Assembly: GCF_007670255.1 (NCBI RefSeq)
Contig: NZ_SZVS01000005.1
Coordinates: 186,001 to 250,000, forward strand
Origin: Paenarthrobacter nicotinovorans
GTDB taxonomy: Bacteria > Actinomycetota > Actinomycetes > Actinomycetales > Micrococcaceae
Reading direction: 5' to 3'
Length of the DNA stretch: 64,000 nucleotides
Both the position numbers and the translations under genes were made by a program. Below the pieces are notes generated by a model, which saw only the letters and a program-made list of their open reading frames with translations, was not told where the DNA came from and made no database searches. Shown piece after piece: positions 1-8,193 of this stretch (the first letter of the stretch is position 1; each line of letters begins with the position of its first letter).

Positions 1-268
1 AACGGAATGGGCGGTACTTCTCCAACGGGTGCTCGGAGCCATCGACGGTCAGGAGCAGCAGTTCGCCGTCGATGATGGTGATGACCCGCTCCATGCCCGG
101 GAAAACGGAAAAATCGCCCGCTGTGGAGACGTCCGCGATGCTGACCCGCCAATCCCACGCGCCGTCCTGAGCGGAGGCGGCTTGTGGATGGCTTGCGATC
201 TCACGCGTCACACCGCCCCCATTGCGCCACGGCTCGGGACGGACATCGGCAAAGCGGATAATCTCCAT
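1..268 (-). CDS. HutD/Ves family protein (5' part, cut by window edge)
   Basis: The first 89 codons of a minus-strand gene run off the left edge. The reading starts MEIIRFADVRPEPWRNGGG and continues with TREI, then WDWRVSIADV and FSVFPGMERVITIIDGE. The W(R/K)NGGG-TREI and WDWRVSIADV/FSxFPGxxR blocks are typical of the HutD/Ves cupin family, small proteins often linked to histidine utilisation. The enzymatic role is unknown in general. The start ATG at 268 has only a weak upstream GGTCGG. Divergent from trpF, with about 100 bases between. Confidence 0.75.
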   Translation of the reverse strand, partial: MEIIRFADVRPEPWRNGGGVTREIASHPQAASAQDGAWDWRVSIADVSTAGDFSVFPGMERVITIIDGELLLLTVDGSEHPLEKYRPFR

Positions 269-365
269 CCGACCAGCCTAGTGGTGGACGCCGTTTCTCC
301 GGTGGCAACGCGGCTTGCTAACGTCATATGTGGAAAACGTTGCGGGGATTGCTGGGAGGCGCTGG

Positions 366-962
366 ATGTTCGTCAAAGTGTGCGGCTTGAGCACGCCCGA
401 ATCCGTGCGCGAAGCCGTCGACGCCGGTGCGGACGCCGTCGGTTTCGTCCTCACCGCCAGCCCGCGTGAAGTCAGCCCGGACCAGGTCCGCATTCTGCTT
501 CCCTTGGTCCCTTCTTCGGTGAAGCCCGTGGGGGTTTTCCGTCACGAGTCCGCCGCCGATGCCGTGGATACTGCCCGCGCCGCCGGCCTCGAATGGGTCC
601 AGCTTCACGGTCACCGCACTGCCGACGACGTCAAAACAGTGCACGACGCCGGGATGCGGGTTATCAGGGCCGTCACCATGGGTGCCTCCCCGGACGCATT
701 CGCTGACCTGGGCGAGGATGTTTTCCTGATCGATGCTGCCGTGCCGGGGTCGGGGGAGTCCTGGGACTACGCGTCCGTTCGCGAAAAGGGGCTCGACGGC
801 CGTGAATGGTTGCTCGCCGGTGGCTTGGAGCCTGGCAACGTCGCCTTCGCCGCCGCGGCTGCAGGGGCCTGGGGCGTGGATGTTTCCTCGGGCGTTGAAT
901 CGTCGCGGGGTGTGAAGGACCTGGCCAAGATCCGCGCGTTCGTCCAAGCCGCCAAAGCCTGA
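366..962 (+). CDS. trpF: Phosphoribosylanthranilate isomerase
   Basis: A 198-aa TIM-barrel enzyme of tryptophan biosynthesis that isomerises N-(5'-phosphoribosyl)anthranilate to CdRP in the cytoplasm. Visible family marks are the N-terminal KVCGL with the catalytic Cys at residue 6, VQLHGHR in the middle, FLIDAAVPGSGE with the catalytic Asp, and the phosphate-binding LLAGGLEPGNV plus GVDVSSGVE near the C-terminus. Length is normal for the family. The ATG at 366 is chosen because GGGAG lies about 8 bases upstream and homologues begin directly at this strand; the frame is open further up to 315. No other trp gene is adjacent, so it is a stand-alone gene. A 32-bp-periodic repeat array starts directly at its stop codon. 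Confidence 0.93.
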   Translation: MFVKVCGLSTPESVREAVDAGADAVGFVLTASPREVSPDQVRILLPLVPSSVKPVGVFRHESAADAVDTARAAGLEWVQLHGHRTADDVKTVHDAGMRVIRAVTMGASPDAFADLGEDVFLIDAAVPGSGESWDYASVREKGLDGREWLLAGGLEPGNVAFAAAAAGAWGVDVSSGVESSRGVKDLAKIRAFVQAAKA

Positions 963-1106
963 CCCTCTCTCACATCCCCTTGGGTTGAGCCGAGCCCTCT
1001 CTCACGTCCCCCTGGGTTGAGCCGATCCCTCTCTCACATCCCCTTGGGTTGATCCCGGCCCTCTCTCACGTCCCCTTGGGTTGAGCCGAACCCTCACTCA
1101 CGTCCC
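963..1106 (+). repeat. 32-bp-periodic intergenic repeat array, forward half
   Basis: Five units start at 963, 995, 1027, 1059 and 1091, exactly 32 bases apart. Each starts CCCTCTCTCAC(A/G)TCCCC and continues with TTGGGTTGAGCC; the fifth is degenerate (CCCTCACTCACGTCCC). The first unit abuts the TGA of trpF. There are no unique spacers, so this is not a CRISPR. The same family recurs at 25494, 26381 and 30535. Confidence 0.9.
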
Positions 1107-1114
1107 GATTGGTA

Positions 1115-1226
1115 GTGATGGAGGGTTGGGGTGATGGTGCGGGGATGTGATGGAGGGTTGGGCTGAAGTGGTGGGGATGTGATGGAGGGTTGGGGTGATG
1201 GTGTGGGGATGTGATGGAGGGTTGGC
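1115..1226 (-). repeat. 32-bp-periodic repeat array, inverted half
   Basis: Four units of GTGATGGAGGGTTGG start at 1115, 1147, 1179 and 1211, again exactly 32 bases apart and preceded by GGGGAT. Read on the minus strand they resemble the forward unit (GGGATGTGA-GGAGGGTT against GGGATGTGAGAGAGGGT). The trpF-yccF gap therefore holds two head-to-head arrays. Nothing else is seen in this stretch apart from the leader of the next gene. Confidence 0.8.
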
Positions 1227-1289
1227 GGGGCAAAGTCAGGGGAAGTTCAGGGCAGACCCCGAGCCCTTTTGTCGGGGCCACAGGGCAGA

Positions 1290-1700
1290 ATGAAGAGTAT
1301 GAAAACGCTGCTCAACATCATCTGGCTTGTCTTCGGTGGCTTCTGGTTGGCCTTGGGGTACTTCGCGGCTGGAATCATTTGCTGCGTCCTCATCGTGACC
1401 ATCCCATGGGGCATCGCATCGTTCCGGATCGGCGCATACTGCCTGTGGCCTTTCGGGCAGATGGTGGTGGAGAAGCCGGGCGGATCCGGGGTGTTCGCGC
1501 TCCTGGGCAACGTCATTTGGTTGCTGGTGGCGGGCATCTGGATTGCCATCGGACACGTCGTCACGGCGTTCGCCATGGCCATCACCATCGTGGGAATTCC
1601 GTTGGCCATCGCCAACCTGAAGCTGATCCCGGTATCGCTCATGCCCCTCGGAAAGCAGATCGTGCCCACCAACCAGCCGTTCGTCAGCTCCTACCGCTAG
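1290..1700 (+). CDS. YccF-domain inner membrane protein
   Basis: A 136-aa integral membrane protein with two copies of the YccF (DUF307) pattern. The first is near residues 4-55 (LLNIIWLVFGGFWLALGY, then IPWG and LWPFG); the second is near 75-130 (NVIWLLVAGIWIAIGH, then GIPLAIANLKL and PLG). About four hydrophobic segments are visible. Function of the family is not established. The ATG at 1290 has AGGG five bases upstream; a second ATG at 1299 (MKTLLNIIW) aligns better with the E. coli protein and is an alternative. Its stop overlaps the stop of the convergent sialidase (shared CTAG). Confidence 0.85.
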   Translation: MKSMKTLLNIIWLVFGGFWLALGYFAAGIICCVLIVTIPWGIASFRIGAYCLWPFGQMVVEKPGGSGVFALLGNVIWLLVAGIWIAIGHVVTAFAMAITIVGIPLAIANLKLIPVSLMPLGKQIVPTNQPFVSSYR

Positions 1701-3352
1701 GAAACGACAACCGATCCCGTCCGCAGATCAATCTGGAACGTGCGCTCCCGACGCACCGACCCGCCGTCGGCCTCCACCGCGAAGCAGAGTTCCAACAAGT
1801 CCCGAGCGAGATCTGGTGCGGTGATCGTGTACGTCGGCGTGAAGTAGAGGGCGTGTTCACCGGGCTGCAGGTCCGCCGACGGGAAGTCGGCCGGGTTGCG
1901 GTGCGGCCCTTGAAGTTCGACGCCGGTCATCGCCTTCCCGGAGCAGTTGCGGGCGCGTCCGGTGAAGGCAAGGATGTCTCCGGCTTTGTAGCCCGGGATA
2001 ATGGAGCCGTAGTTAAGGTCTTGGGCCTCCCGGGTGCCCAGAATCTGATCGCCGGTGTAGCCCTGCCCGATCTCCTTCCACGTTTGTACGTCCCATTGAT
2101 CTCCGCCCGAGGAAGGGATCACGTGGAATTCACCGGCGTTCTGCCACGAAGCGGGCCTGCCTGGGGTTACGGAGCGCAGCTCCATGTCGAAGACCAGGCC
2201 TGTGAGCTGAGCAGCCGAGGAAGGCCGCGAGGAAAGTTGTTCAGTGAGCTGCTCAGCGGGGATGGAAGCGAACACGATTTCCCTGTAACCCTGCCGCTCG
2301 TAGAGCACGCCGATGTTGCCGTTCGGCAGCCGCGTCACCGTGGAGTACGCCGAGCTGCCGGGGCACACCACCAGCTTGGCTGGCCACGTGGCGCCGTTGT
2401 CCGTGGAGAGGCTCAGGACAGTGTTCCGACGCAGATGAGGGTCGTGGTTATTGCTGGCGAGCAGCCACGTCGCGCCGGACGCGGCATCCCCCACGTCTAC
2501 GCCAGGCAGTCCGTCGAAACGGGCCAAGGAGCCGTTGTCGCTGGGATCCGGGAGTTCCGGTACAGGCTGCAGGGGGCTCCAGGTCTGCCCGCCGTCCTCG
2601 GACACGGCAGAAATCCGGCACGGTGTGGCCCGGGAATGCAGGAGCAACCGGCCATCGTCCAGGCACACAACCTTGTTCTCATTCGGCCCTGCTCCTGCCT
2701 GGCCCGGGCCGATCAGATCACCCAGCTGCCATGTCTCTCCGTGGTCGTCACTGAACGCGGAGGCGGCCCTGATGGATCCGTCCACCAAGAGCACGTACTG
2801 CTGGACCAGCCTGCCCGCAAAGGGGCCGGTGTGCAGCTGGATGCCTTGCCCCGCGGCGGCAAAAAGCCCGGCAATCCCGCGGTTCTTGAGCTGTGCGGTG
2901 AGCCGACGGTGGTGCCAGGTCCCGCCGTCGTCGTCTGAATAGCTGACGTCCGCATGCTGCACGTCGTCCTCCGGCTCCAAGCCGGTGGCGGATTCAAAGA
3001 AGCCCGCGTGGGTACCGGCAGCGTGGAACATGAAGATGCGCCCGGTCTGCGTGTTGACCAGGAGGCTCGGATCGCCGTATCCCTGCAGCCCTGTGCCCGT
3101 GCGGACCACCTGCTGCTGCTCCCACGTAGCCCCGTTGTCATGGCTTCGCCGAAGAAGGAGATCGATGGGGTTCGGGAGGTCATCCAGGTTGGGCCGGCCG
3201 TCGTAGGCAGCGAGCACGGTACCTCGCGTACTGATCGCGAGGGCCGGGATCCGGTACTGGCGATAGCCGCCAGTACCCCGAACGGCCAGGACATGCTCGG
3301 CGGTGGGAACGGCCAAAGGGTACGGATCATCCGCGAAGAGGTAGGAGGTCAC
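1697..3352 (-). CDS. Exo-alpha-sialidase-like protein
   Basis: A 551-aa beta-propeller glycoside hydrolase-like protein expected to remove terminal sialic acids from glycans. The YRIP-type motif (QYRIPALAIS, catalytic Arg) lies near residue 30. At least five Asp boxes (S-x-D-x-G-x-T-W) are readable: SHDNGATW, SDDDGGTW, SDDHGETW, SEDGGQTW and STDNGATW. A beta-rich domain of about 110 residues follows the propeller and resembles the CARDB/NPCBM-associated modules seen in secreted sialidases. The chosen GTG at 3352 follows the comB stop by 10 bases and has AGGAG unusually close. With this start there is no signal peptide, which is odd for a sialidase; upstream starts would overlap comB. No sialic acid catabolic genes are nearby. 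Confidence 0.8.
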   Translation of the reverse strand: MTSYLFADDPYPLAVPTAEHVLAVRGTGGYRQYRIPALAISTRGTVLAAYDGRPNLDDLPNPIDLLLRRSHDNGATWEQQQVVRTGTGLQGYGDPSLLVNTQTGRIFMFHAAGTHAGFFESATGLEPEDDVQHADVSYSDDDGGTWHHRRLTAQLKNRGIAGLFAAAGQGIQLHTGPFAGRLVQQYVLLVDGSIRAASAFSDDHGETWQLGDLIGPGQAGAGPNENKVVCLDDGRLLLHSRATPCRISAVSEDGGQTWSPLQPVPELPDPSDNGSLARFDGLPGVDVGDAASGATWLLASNNHDPHLRRNTVLSLSTDNGATWPAKLVVCPGSSAYSTVTRLPNGNIGVLYERQGYREIVFASIPAEQLTEQLSSRPSSAAQLTGLVFDMELRSVTPGRPASWQNAGEFHVIPSSGGDQWDVQTWKEIGQGYTGDQILGTREAQDLNYGSIIPGYKAGDILAFTGRARNCSGKAMTGVELQGPHRNPADFPSADLQPGEHALYFTPTYTITAPDLARDLLELCFAVEADGGSVRRERTFQIDLRTGSVVVS

Positions 3353-3362
3353 ATCTCCTAGT

Positions 3363-4136
3363 CTAGCTCGCGGGAAAACCCCTAAAACAACCGTCCTCCA
3401 GCGCAGCAACCACTGAACTGCCATCCAGCTCGGCCGCAATCGCAACATCCCCCGCGTAACCGGCGTCGACCAGTTCGCGACCACTCGAACAACCCCGTAA
3501 AACAGCGTCCAAATGGGGTTCTGCAGCGTCGAAGGCTGCCCCGGCAGCTGCGGCCTCGGGGGAGAAATTGTGCCGGCCTGCTGCTGCCAGTCCGGCGAGA
3601 AAAGCGCCCGCTCCGAGTTCGTCCTCCAGCGCCGGCCGCAACGCGCCATGACGCCACGCCTCACCCGCCGCAATTACGGCGATTACGGCGTCAGCGGGCA
3701 ACGCGGAGTGCACCCAGTCGGCAGTTGCAGCGGCATTCCGCAGAGAGACCGCAACCACCTGTCGCGCCGAGGAAGCGAGCTCATGGCTGATCGTGGAGCC
3801 GTTGGGGGAGGGCAGGACCACCCGGTCCAAGGTGTGCGCCGCGCGGAGACTCCGGGGCGACAAGCTCAACCCCTCGGAGCCTCGCGGACCCGCCAGTGAA
3901 GCACCGCGATGCGCCGCGAACTCGCTGGCCCCGGCATCGCGCATGGGATAGGGGAAGACCTGCGCCCCGCGGTCGACCGCAACGCTGACGCACGTGGTGA
4001 ACGACAAAACGTCAACCACCACCGCGAGGTCGGATCCCGGCACCACCGCACGCGCGCCGTCGAGCCCCCATTCGAACCGCACCGAGTACGGAAGTTGCCG
4101 CTGCGCAGCCCCTGGTTCGCTGAGCATGAGGCTCAC
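3363..4136 (-). CDS. 2-phosphosulfolactate phosphatase family (ComB-like)
   Basis: A 257-aa protein with the ComB signature: VVVDVLSFTTCVSVA near residue 40, LPSPNGSTIS in the middle, and VIAAGEAW followed by LRPALEDELGAGA. In methanogens ComB makes sulfolactate for coenzyme M. Actinobacteria do not make coenzyme M, so the substrate here is unknown and the name is family-level only. The GTG start at 4136 overlaps the upstream gene's TGA (GTGA), suggesting translational coupling; an in-frame ATG lies three codons later. The sialidase follows after 10 bases, so DUF4031-HD, comB and sialidase read as one operon. Confidence 0.8.
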   Translation of the reverse strand: MSLMLSEPGAAQRQLPYSVRFEWGLDGARAVVPGSDLAVVVDVLSFTTCVSVAVDRGAQVFPYPMRDAGASEFAAHRGASLAGPRGSEGLSLSPRSLRAAHTLDRVVLPSPNGSTISHELASSARQVVAVSLRNAAATADWVHSALPADAVIAVIAAGEAWRHGALRPALEDELGAGAFLAGLAAAGRHNFSPEAAAAGAAFDAAEPHLDAVLRGCSSGRELVDAGYAGDVAIAAELDGSSVVAALEDGCFRGFPAS

Positions 4137-5002
4137 GCCAATTCGGCGGCGAGGTTCCGGCGGGCGGTGTCGAGCCAGAGGCCCCGGGCGCGTTCGCTGT
4201 GGAACAGCGGGTCCAGGTCCAGTAGGTGACGTACGACGGCGGCCCGCCCCTTGGCGAAGTCGGCGTCACTGACGTGGGCGTAATCTTCGCGGACGGCGGC
4301 CAGATATCGTGCGTACGACTGTTCGTCCCCTCCCAGGACGGAGAGGTCCGCATCGCAGAGCAGGGCGCCGGCGTGGTCACCGGGTTCGGGTTGGTGGCTG
4401 GACGTGAGCCGCACGAGCCGGGCGACCTCGGCCACATCAGCCGGAGCCAGGCCGGCCAAGGTCAGGCGGTTTTCGGCAAGGAGTGCCGACTCTTCCTCAT
4501 CCTGCCCGGCGACGCCTTCGTAAACGGCATCATGAAACCAGGCAGCGAGCGATACTGTGCGGGCGGGCAGGGCAGGTTCCGTCAGGGTGTCCAGGGCTTC
4601 AAGGACGGCCAGCAGGTGGGTCCGGCTGTGGTATTTCCGGCCGTTCTCACCCCACCGTTCCAGCAATTCGAGGCCAAGTTCCTCGTGGCCCGGATACGTG
4701 GTATTCCAGCGTTCCAGCAGGGGAACGGTCAGCGCCTTGCTGCGTTCGCGGGCGGGGATGCGCAGCCCGCTGGCAATAAGTTTGCGGACCAGGATGCGGG
4801 CTTCGACGGGGATGGCCCCGGCCTGCACCAAATCCTCGTAGCGGCGTTCCGGGACGTCGTAGTGGTCGCCGTCGAAGGCCCGCCCGGGTACGCCCGCGGC
4901 CGCTGCGAAGGCATGCAGCTCATCCAACGACGTGTCCGACACCAAGTGTGAGAACACCGTTCCGTGGGCCGGCCACAGGGGCGGATCGACGTAGATAGCC
5001 AT
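4133..5002 (-). CDS. DUF4031 + HD-domain phosphohydrolase fusion
   Basis: A 289-aa two-domain protein. Residues 1-90 match DUF4031 (MAIYVDPPLWPAHGT, FSHLVSD, FDGDHYDVPERRY). Residues 120-289 form an HD-type metal-dependent phosphohydrolase with YHSRTH, AAWFHDAVYE (the HD pair) and a further CDADLSVLG motif. The biochemical substrate is not known; HD proteins of this shape are usually nucleotide or phosphate-ester hydrolases. The start ATG at 5002 matches the conserved DUF4031 N-terminus; an in-frame TTG two codons upstream is less likely. There is no clear Shine-Dalgarno sequence. First gene of a coupled run with comB. Confidence 0.82.
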   Translation of the reverse strand: MAIYVDPPLWPAHGTVFSHLVSDTSLDELHAFAAAAGVPGRAFDGDHYDVPERRYEDLVQAGAIPVEARILVRKLIASGLRIPARERSKALTVPLLERWNTTYPGHEELGLELLERWGENGRKYHSRTHLLAVLEALDTLTEPALPARTVSLAAWFHDAVYEGVAGQDEEESALLAENRLTLAGLAPADVAEVARLVRLTSSHQPEPGDHAGALLCDADLSVLGGDEQSYARYLAAVREDYAHVSDADFAKGRAAVVRHLLDLDPLFHSERARGLWLDTARRNLAAELA

Positions 5003-5025
5003 GGCCAAAGTGTAATCCCGGCGAT

Positions 5026-5122
5026 CCTTCCCAGTTGCCGCCCGTCGGGACGTCTACCGCCGTGCTTGCCGTCCCGGAGACAGGGGCGCCAGTGCTCTTG
5101 CCGTTCGTGGCAACTGGGAAGG
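5026..5122. repeat. Long inverted repeat between oxidase and DUF4031-HD genes
   Basis: Perfect 14-base arms CCTTCCCAGTTGCC (5026-5039) and GGCAACTGGGAAGG (5109-5122) enclose about 69 bases, with a smaller inner inverted repeat (GTCGGGACG against CGTCCCGGA). It lies between the stop of the FAD oxidase and the start of the DUF4031-HD gene, so it can fold in the transcript as terminator or leader. There is no T-run next to the outer arm. Confidence 0.6.
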
Positions 5123-5134
5123 AGTGGGCAGCCC

Positions 5135-6469
5135 TCAGTGTTCCGCCGGCAGGATGTTCTGGTTGCCGCGGAATACGTTGTCGGGGTCGAATTGGCCCTT
5201 CACCAGGGAAAGCCGACGGTAGTTCTGTTCACCGTAGGCCGCCATGATCCGGTCCTGGCCCTCGTCGCCGATGAAGTTCAGCCAGACACCGCCCGTGGTG
5301 TGGGGTGCGATGTCATGCCGGAACTGCTTGACCCAGGCCTTGGCTTCCTGCCCGCCTTCCCGGGTTTCCGCGAGCCCGAACGGGTGGCTGACCCACGCCG
5401 CACCCCGGTTCTGCAAGGGAGTGTTCGCCGCGGCGGGTCCGGATACGGCGCCACCCCAGCGCGCTACCAGCTGCTGCGAATGTGGGCCCGGGAGGCGCTG
5501 GGCGGAATCGACCAAGAGGTCCAAGGCGACGTCGCTGAGTTCGTCGTGGTAATCGGCGCTCCAGTAGTTGTAGTGGTCCGGGGGATCGTCGATCATGCAC
5601 TGGAAGTCCGCGTAGCCCATGGGCGAGACCAGATCCACTGCAGGGCCAAGCTCGCGGAACGGCTTTGCATGTTCTTCGCCTGCTTCCACGGAACCCGCAT
5701 AGAGGTAGGCCATACCCACCGCCAGCTTGCCCACCAAGTCCTCCGGGACGAACTCTTCCGGGGGAGCGGTGAGATAGACCAAAGCGGTTCCGACGGCGTC
5801 GGGCGCTTCCAACGCGATGCTGCGGAACGCCCGGGAGAGATCAAGGGCGTCTTCCCCCGGGAACAACATGAGCCCGGCCATCACGGTGGGACCGAGGTCA
5901 TGCAGCGCGAAGGTCAGGGACGTCGCCACGCCGAAGTTGCCGCCCCCGCCGTGGAGCGCCCAGAACAACTCCGGGTTCTCATCCTTGTTGGCGGTCACGT
6001 GCTCCCCCGAAGCAGTGACGAGGTCAACAGACACCAGGTTGTCACACGCGAATCCGTAGCATCGCTCCAGCCACCCTGAGCCTCCACCCAGGGTGAAGCC
6101 GGAGACACCTGTGGTGGACGCCCGTCCCCCTGTGACCGCCAGCCCGTGCTGCTGGGTGGCACGGTCGAACTCGCCCCAGGTAACGCCGCCGCCTACCGTC
6201 ACAGTCTTGGCTTCGGGGTCAACGCTGATGGACTTCATGGGGCGGACGTCAACCACCAGTCCGCCGTCGTTGGTTGACATGCCCGCCACCGAGTGACCGC
6301 CGGACCGTACGGCGACGTCCAGATTGTGGTTGTGGGCGTAGCGGAGGGCCTCGGCTACTTCGCCGGGATCCGTGCATTTGGCAATGACAGCCGGCTTTCG
6401 GTCGATCATCGCATTGAAGAGTTTCCGGGCCTCGTCATAGTTCGGGTTGTCCGGTCGAATCCATTCCAT
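5135..6469 (-). CDS. FAD-binding berberine-bridge-type oxidoreductase
   Basis: A 444-aa flavoprotein of the FAD-binding type 4/BBE group, which oxidises alcohols, sugars or secondary metabolites with oxygen. The N-terminal FAD domain shows VRSGGHSVAG with the His usually covalently bound to FAD, VTVGGGVTWG, and GFTLGGGSGWLERCYG followed by ACDNLVS. The substrate domain ends with the BBE module (NYRRLSLVKGQFDPDNVFRG). No signal peptide is seen. The ATG at 6469 has a good GGAGCG ribosome site 7 bases upstream. The substrate cannot be inferred from neighbours. Confidence 0.88.
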   Translation of the reverse strand: MEWIRPDNPNYDEARKLFNAMIDRKPAVIAKCTDPGEVAEALRYAHNHNLDVAVRSGGHSVAGMSTNDGGLVVDVRPMKSISVDPEAKTVTVGGGVTWGEFDRATQQHGLAVTGGRASTTGVSGFTLGGGSGWLERCYGFACDNLVSVDLVTASGEHVTANKDENPELFWALHGGGGNFGVATSLTFALHDLGPTVMAGLMLFPGEDALDLSRAFRSIALEAPDAVGTALVYLTAPPEEFVPEDLVGKLAVGMAYLYAGSVEAGEEHAKPFRELGPAVDLVSPMGYADFQCMIDDPPDHYNYWSADYHDELSDVALDLLVDSAQRLPGPHSQQLVARWGGAVSGPAAANTPLQNRGAAWVSHPFGLAETREGGQEAKAWVKQFRHDIAPHTTGGVWLNFIGDEGQDRIMAAYGEQNYRRLSLVKGQFDPDNVFRGNQNILPAEH

Positions 6470-6571
6470 GGGACGCTCCTTCGCGCCTGAGACTCTCTCC
6501 CTGGAACAGGGTACTGCGGTCCCATCCGGCGGGCTATGGCTGGAGCTTACGGAATGCTTTCGGCGCCAGGA

Positions 6572-7453
6572 TCAGCCCAGCAGAACCTTCGCCTTGGCCG
6601 CGGCATCGGCGCGGATCTGTTTGACGGCCTCCACCTCGGGCTCCAGTTCCTTCATCCGCGTGGTCAGGTATTTATCCAGCACGGCGGTAATCTTCGCATC
6701 GAACCCTGTGCTCTGACGGCAGGTGGCATCCGTGACGGCGATCTTCAGCTCCTTCTGTCCTCCTGCTTGGAGACCGGCAGAGACGGCTTCTCCGGGGTGG
6801 CTGTAGGGGAACGCTGTGGTGGACATGCATTCTTTCCAGGAGTTCACAGCCGCCTGGATCTCCGGATCCTGGCCGGCAGCGTTGGTGGCGACCATCAGGG
6901 AGTTGAAAGCCAACCCGGTGGCCCTCATGTAGTTGTCGGCATTCCCGTAGATCGCGGTGACTCCCTCGGCCGTGCACCCTCCCCAGAGCATCCCCGTCCC
7001 GGCGGAGGACTGGACCACATTTTGTTCAGGGTTCCCGCCTCCGTGCAGGGCCTGCTGAAAGCCGGGATCGGCCATGAGCTTTCCCAAAGTGGAGTCCGGG
7101 GCAGGCTCACCTGGTCGCTTGGGCTTGGACGAGGCGTAGCCGGAAATCCGCGCAGTCTCAACCGTGAGCGTATCGAAGCCCACGTAGTTCTTGAGGTCCA
7201 CGGACTGCTGCCCTGCCGATACGGGTGTGTAGTCGTAACCTGCCTTGGCCATGCACCGCCGGACGGCTTCGGCCACTCCTTTTTCGGCCACCGGGTCCGC
7301 CGAGGCAAACTGCTCCGCGGCAAGGGTGGTCCCGGATACAGGATGGTCCGCGGGCTTGGTCAGCATGGATGACACTCCCGGAGTGGCAGCGGCCGCCAAT
7401 GTTGCGGCTGCGCCAGCGGCAAGGATCAGTGCCCCAATGGATTTCTTTTTCAC
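6572..7453 (-). CDS. Secreted Cys-containing protein next to a two-component system
   Basis: A 293-aa protein with a clear Sec signal (MKKKSIGALILAAGAA, then an Ala-rich core ending near residue 23). The mature part has four cysteines in the contexts RRCMAKAGYDY, GGCTAEG, KECMSTTAFPY and ATCRQSTG. The repeated Cys-Met followed by an aromatic pair suggests an internal duplication with disulfides. I recognise no named family. GTG start at 7453 with AAGGAG five bases upstream. It lies 90 bases downstream of the response regulator on the same strand, so it may be the system's target or an extracellular partner of the sensor; that is inference. Confidence 0.7.
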   Translation of the reverse strand: MKKKSIGALILAAGAAATLAAAATPGVSSMLTKPADHPVSGTTLAAEQFASADPVAEKGVAEAVRRCMAKAGYDYTPVSAGQQSVDLKNYVGFDTLTVETARISGYASSKPKRPGEPAPDSTLGKLMADPGFQQALHGGGNPEQNVVQSSAGTGMLWGGCTAEGVTAIYGNADNYMRATGLAFNSLMVATNAAGQDPEIQAAVNSWKECMSTTAFPYSHPGEAVSAGLQAGGQKELKIAVTDATCRQSTGFDAKITAVLDKYLTTRMKELEPEVEAVKQIRADAAAKAKVLLG

Positions 7454-7542
7454 TGTTTCTCCTTCATGACGGATTATCGTCGATTTTTGGCAATGCGGTG
7501 GCTGACCCTGGTGGTTCCAGGGCCTGTTTGGAGCTTGGAAAA

Positions 7543-8193
7543 TCAGGCGATCAGCTTGTTCTGGTAAGCGAACGCGACCAATTGGATGCGGTTTTTGAGG
7601 TTGAGCTTGGACAAAATGTTCCCGATGTGGGACTTCACAGTGGCATCACTGAGCACCAGGGACGCGGCGATCTCCCCATTGGCCAGGCCCTGCGCTGCGA
7701 GCATGAACACGTCCTGCTCACGGGCCGACAATGGCGCCAGGACGGCAGTGTTCGACTCTGCGGGAGTGGTGTAGTCCCTGAGCAGTTCATTGGTGGCCGA
7801 AGGCGCCATGACCGCATGGCCCGAGTGAACGGTGCGGATGGTGGCCAGCAGGAACTCCGGTGTCGCATCCTTGGTGAGGAAACCACCGGCACCTGCCTGG
7901 ATGGCGCGGACAACGGCTTCGTCGTGCTGGATGGTGGTGAGCACGATGACCTTGGTCCTGCCCTTGCCTTCGGTGATACGCCGGGTGGCCGTGATCCCGT
8001 CCATGACCGGCATCCGAATGTCCATCAGCATGACGTCCGGCTCCACGGCCCCTGCAAGTTCAATGGCCTGCTCACCGTCGGTGGCCTCACCCACCAGGTC
8101 CAGATCCGGCTGGCTGCGCAAGATCATCTTCAGGCCGGCGCTGAACAGGGGTTGGTCATCCACCAAAGCGACGCGGATCGGTGATTCATTCAT
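7543..8193 (-). CDS. NarL/LuxR-family response regulator
   Basis: A 216-aa transcription regulator. The receiver domain spans about residues 6-120, with the acidic pair DD at 12-13, the phosphoacceptor Asp at 58 (LMDIRMPVMDG) and the conserved Lys in LTKDAT. The LuxR-type HTH spans about residues 150-210 (LSAREQDVFMLAAQGLANGE, then SDATVKSHIGNILSKL). Its ATG overlaps the TGA of the upstream histidine kinase (ATGA), so the two are translationally coupled. Confidence 0.93.
   Translation of the reverse strand: MNESPIRVALVDDQPLFSAGLKMILRSQPDLDLVGEATDGEQAIELAGAVEPDVMLMDIRMPVMDGITATRRITEGKGRTKVIVLTTIQHDEAVVRAIQAGAGGFLTKDATPEFLLATIRTVHSGHAVMAPSATNELLRDYTTPAESNTAVLAPLSAREQDVFMLAAQGLANGEIAASLVLSDATVKSHIGNILSKLNLKNRIQLVAFAYQNKLIA

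Noticed and set aside
963..1226. Direct repeats resembling a CRISPR array
   Set aside because: The repeats are contiguous 32-base units with no unique spacers, and no cas genes are present.
1211..2938. Long plus-strand open frame of 575 codons opposite the sialidase gene
   Set aside because: It is the antisense of a gene with five Asp boxes; the product is Arg/Gly-rich with no family features and starts in the repeat array.
4964..6079. Plus-strand open frame of 371 codons opposite the FAD oxidase
   Set aside because: High-GC shadow frame; the minus-strand protein has complete FAD and BBE motifs.
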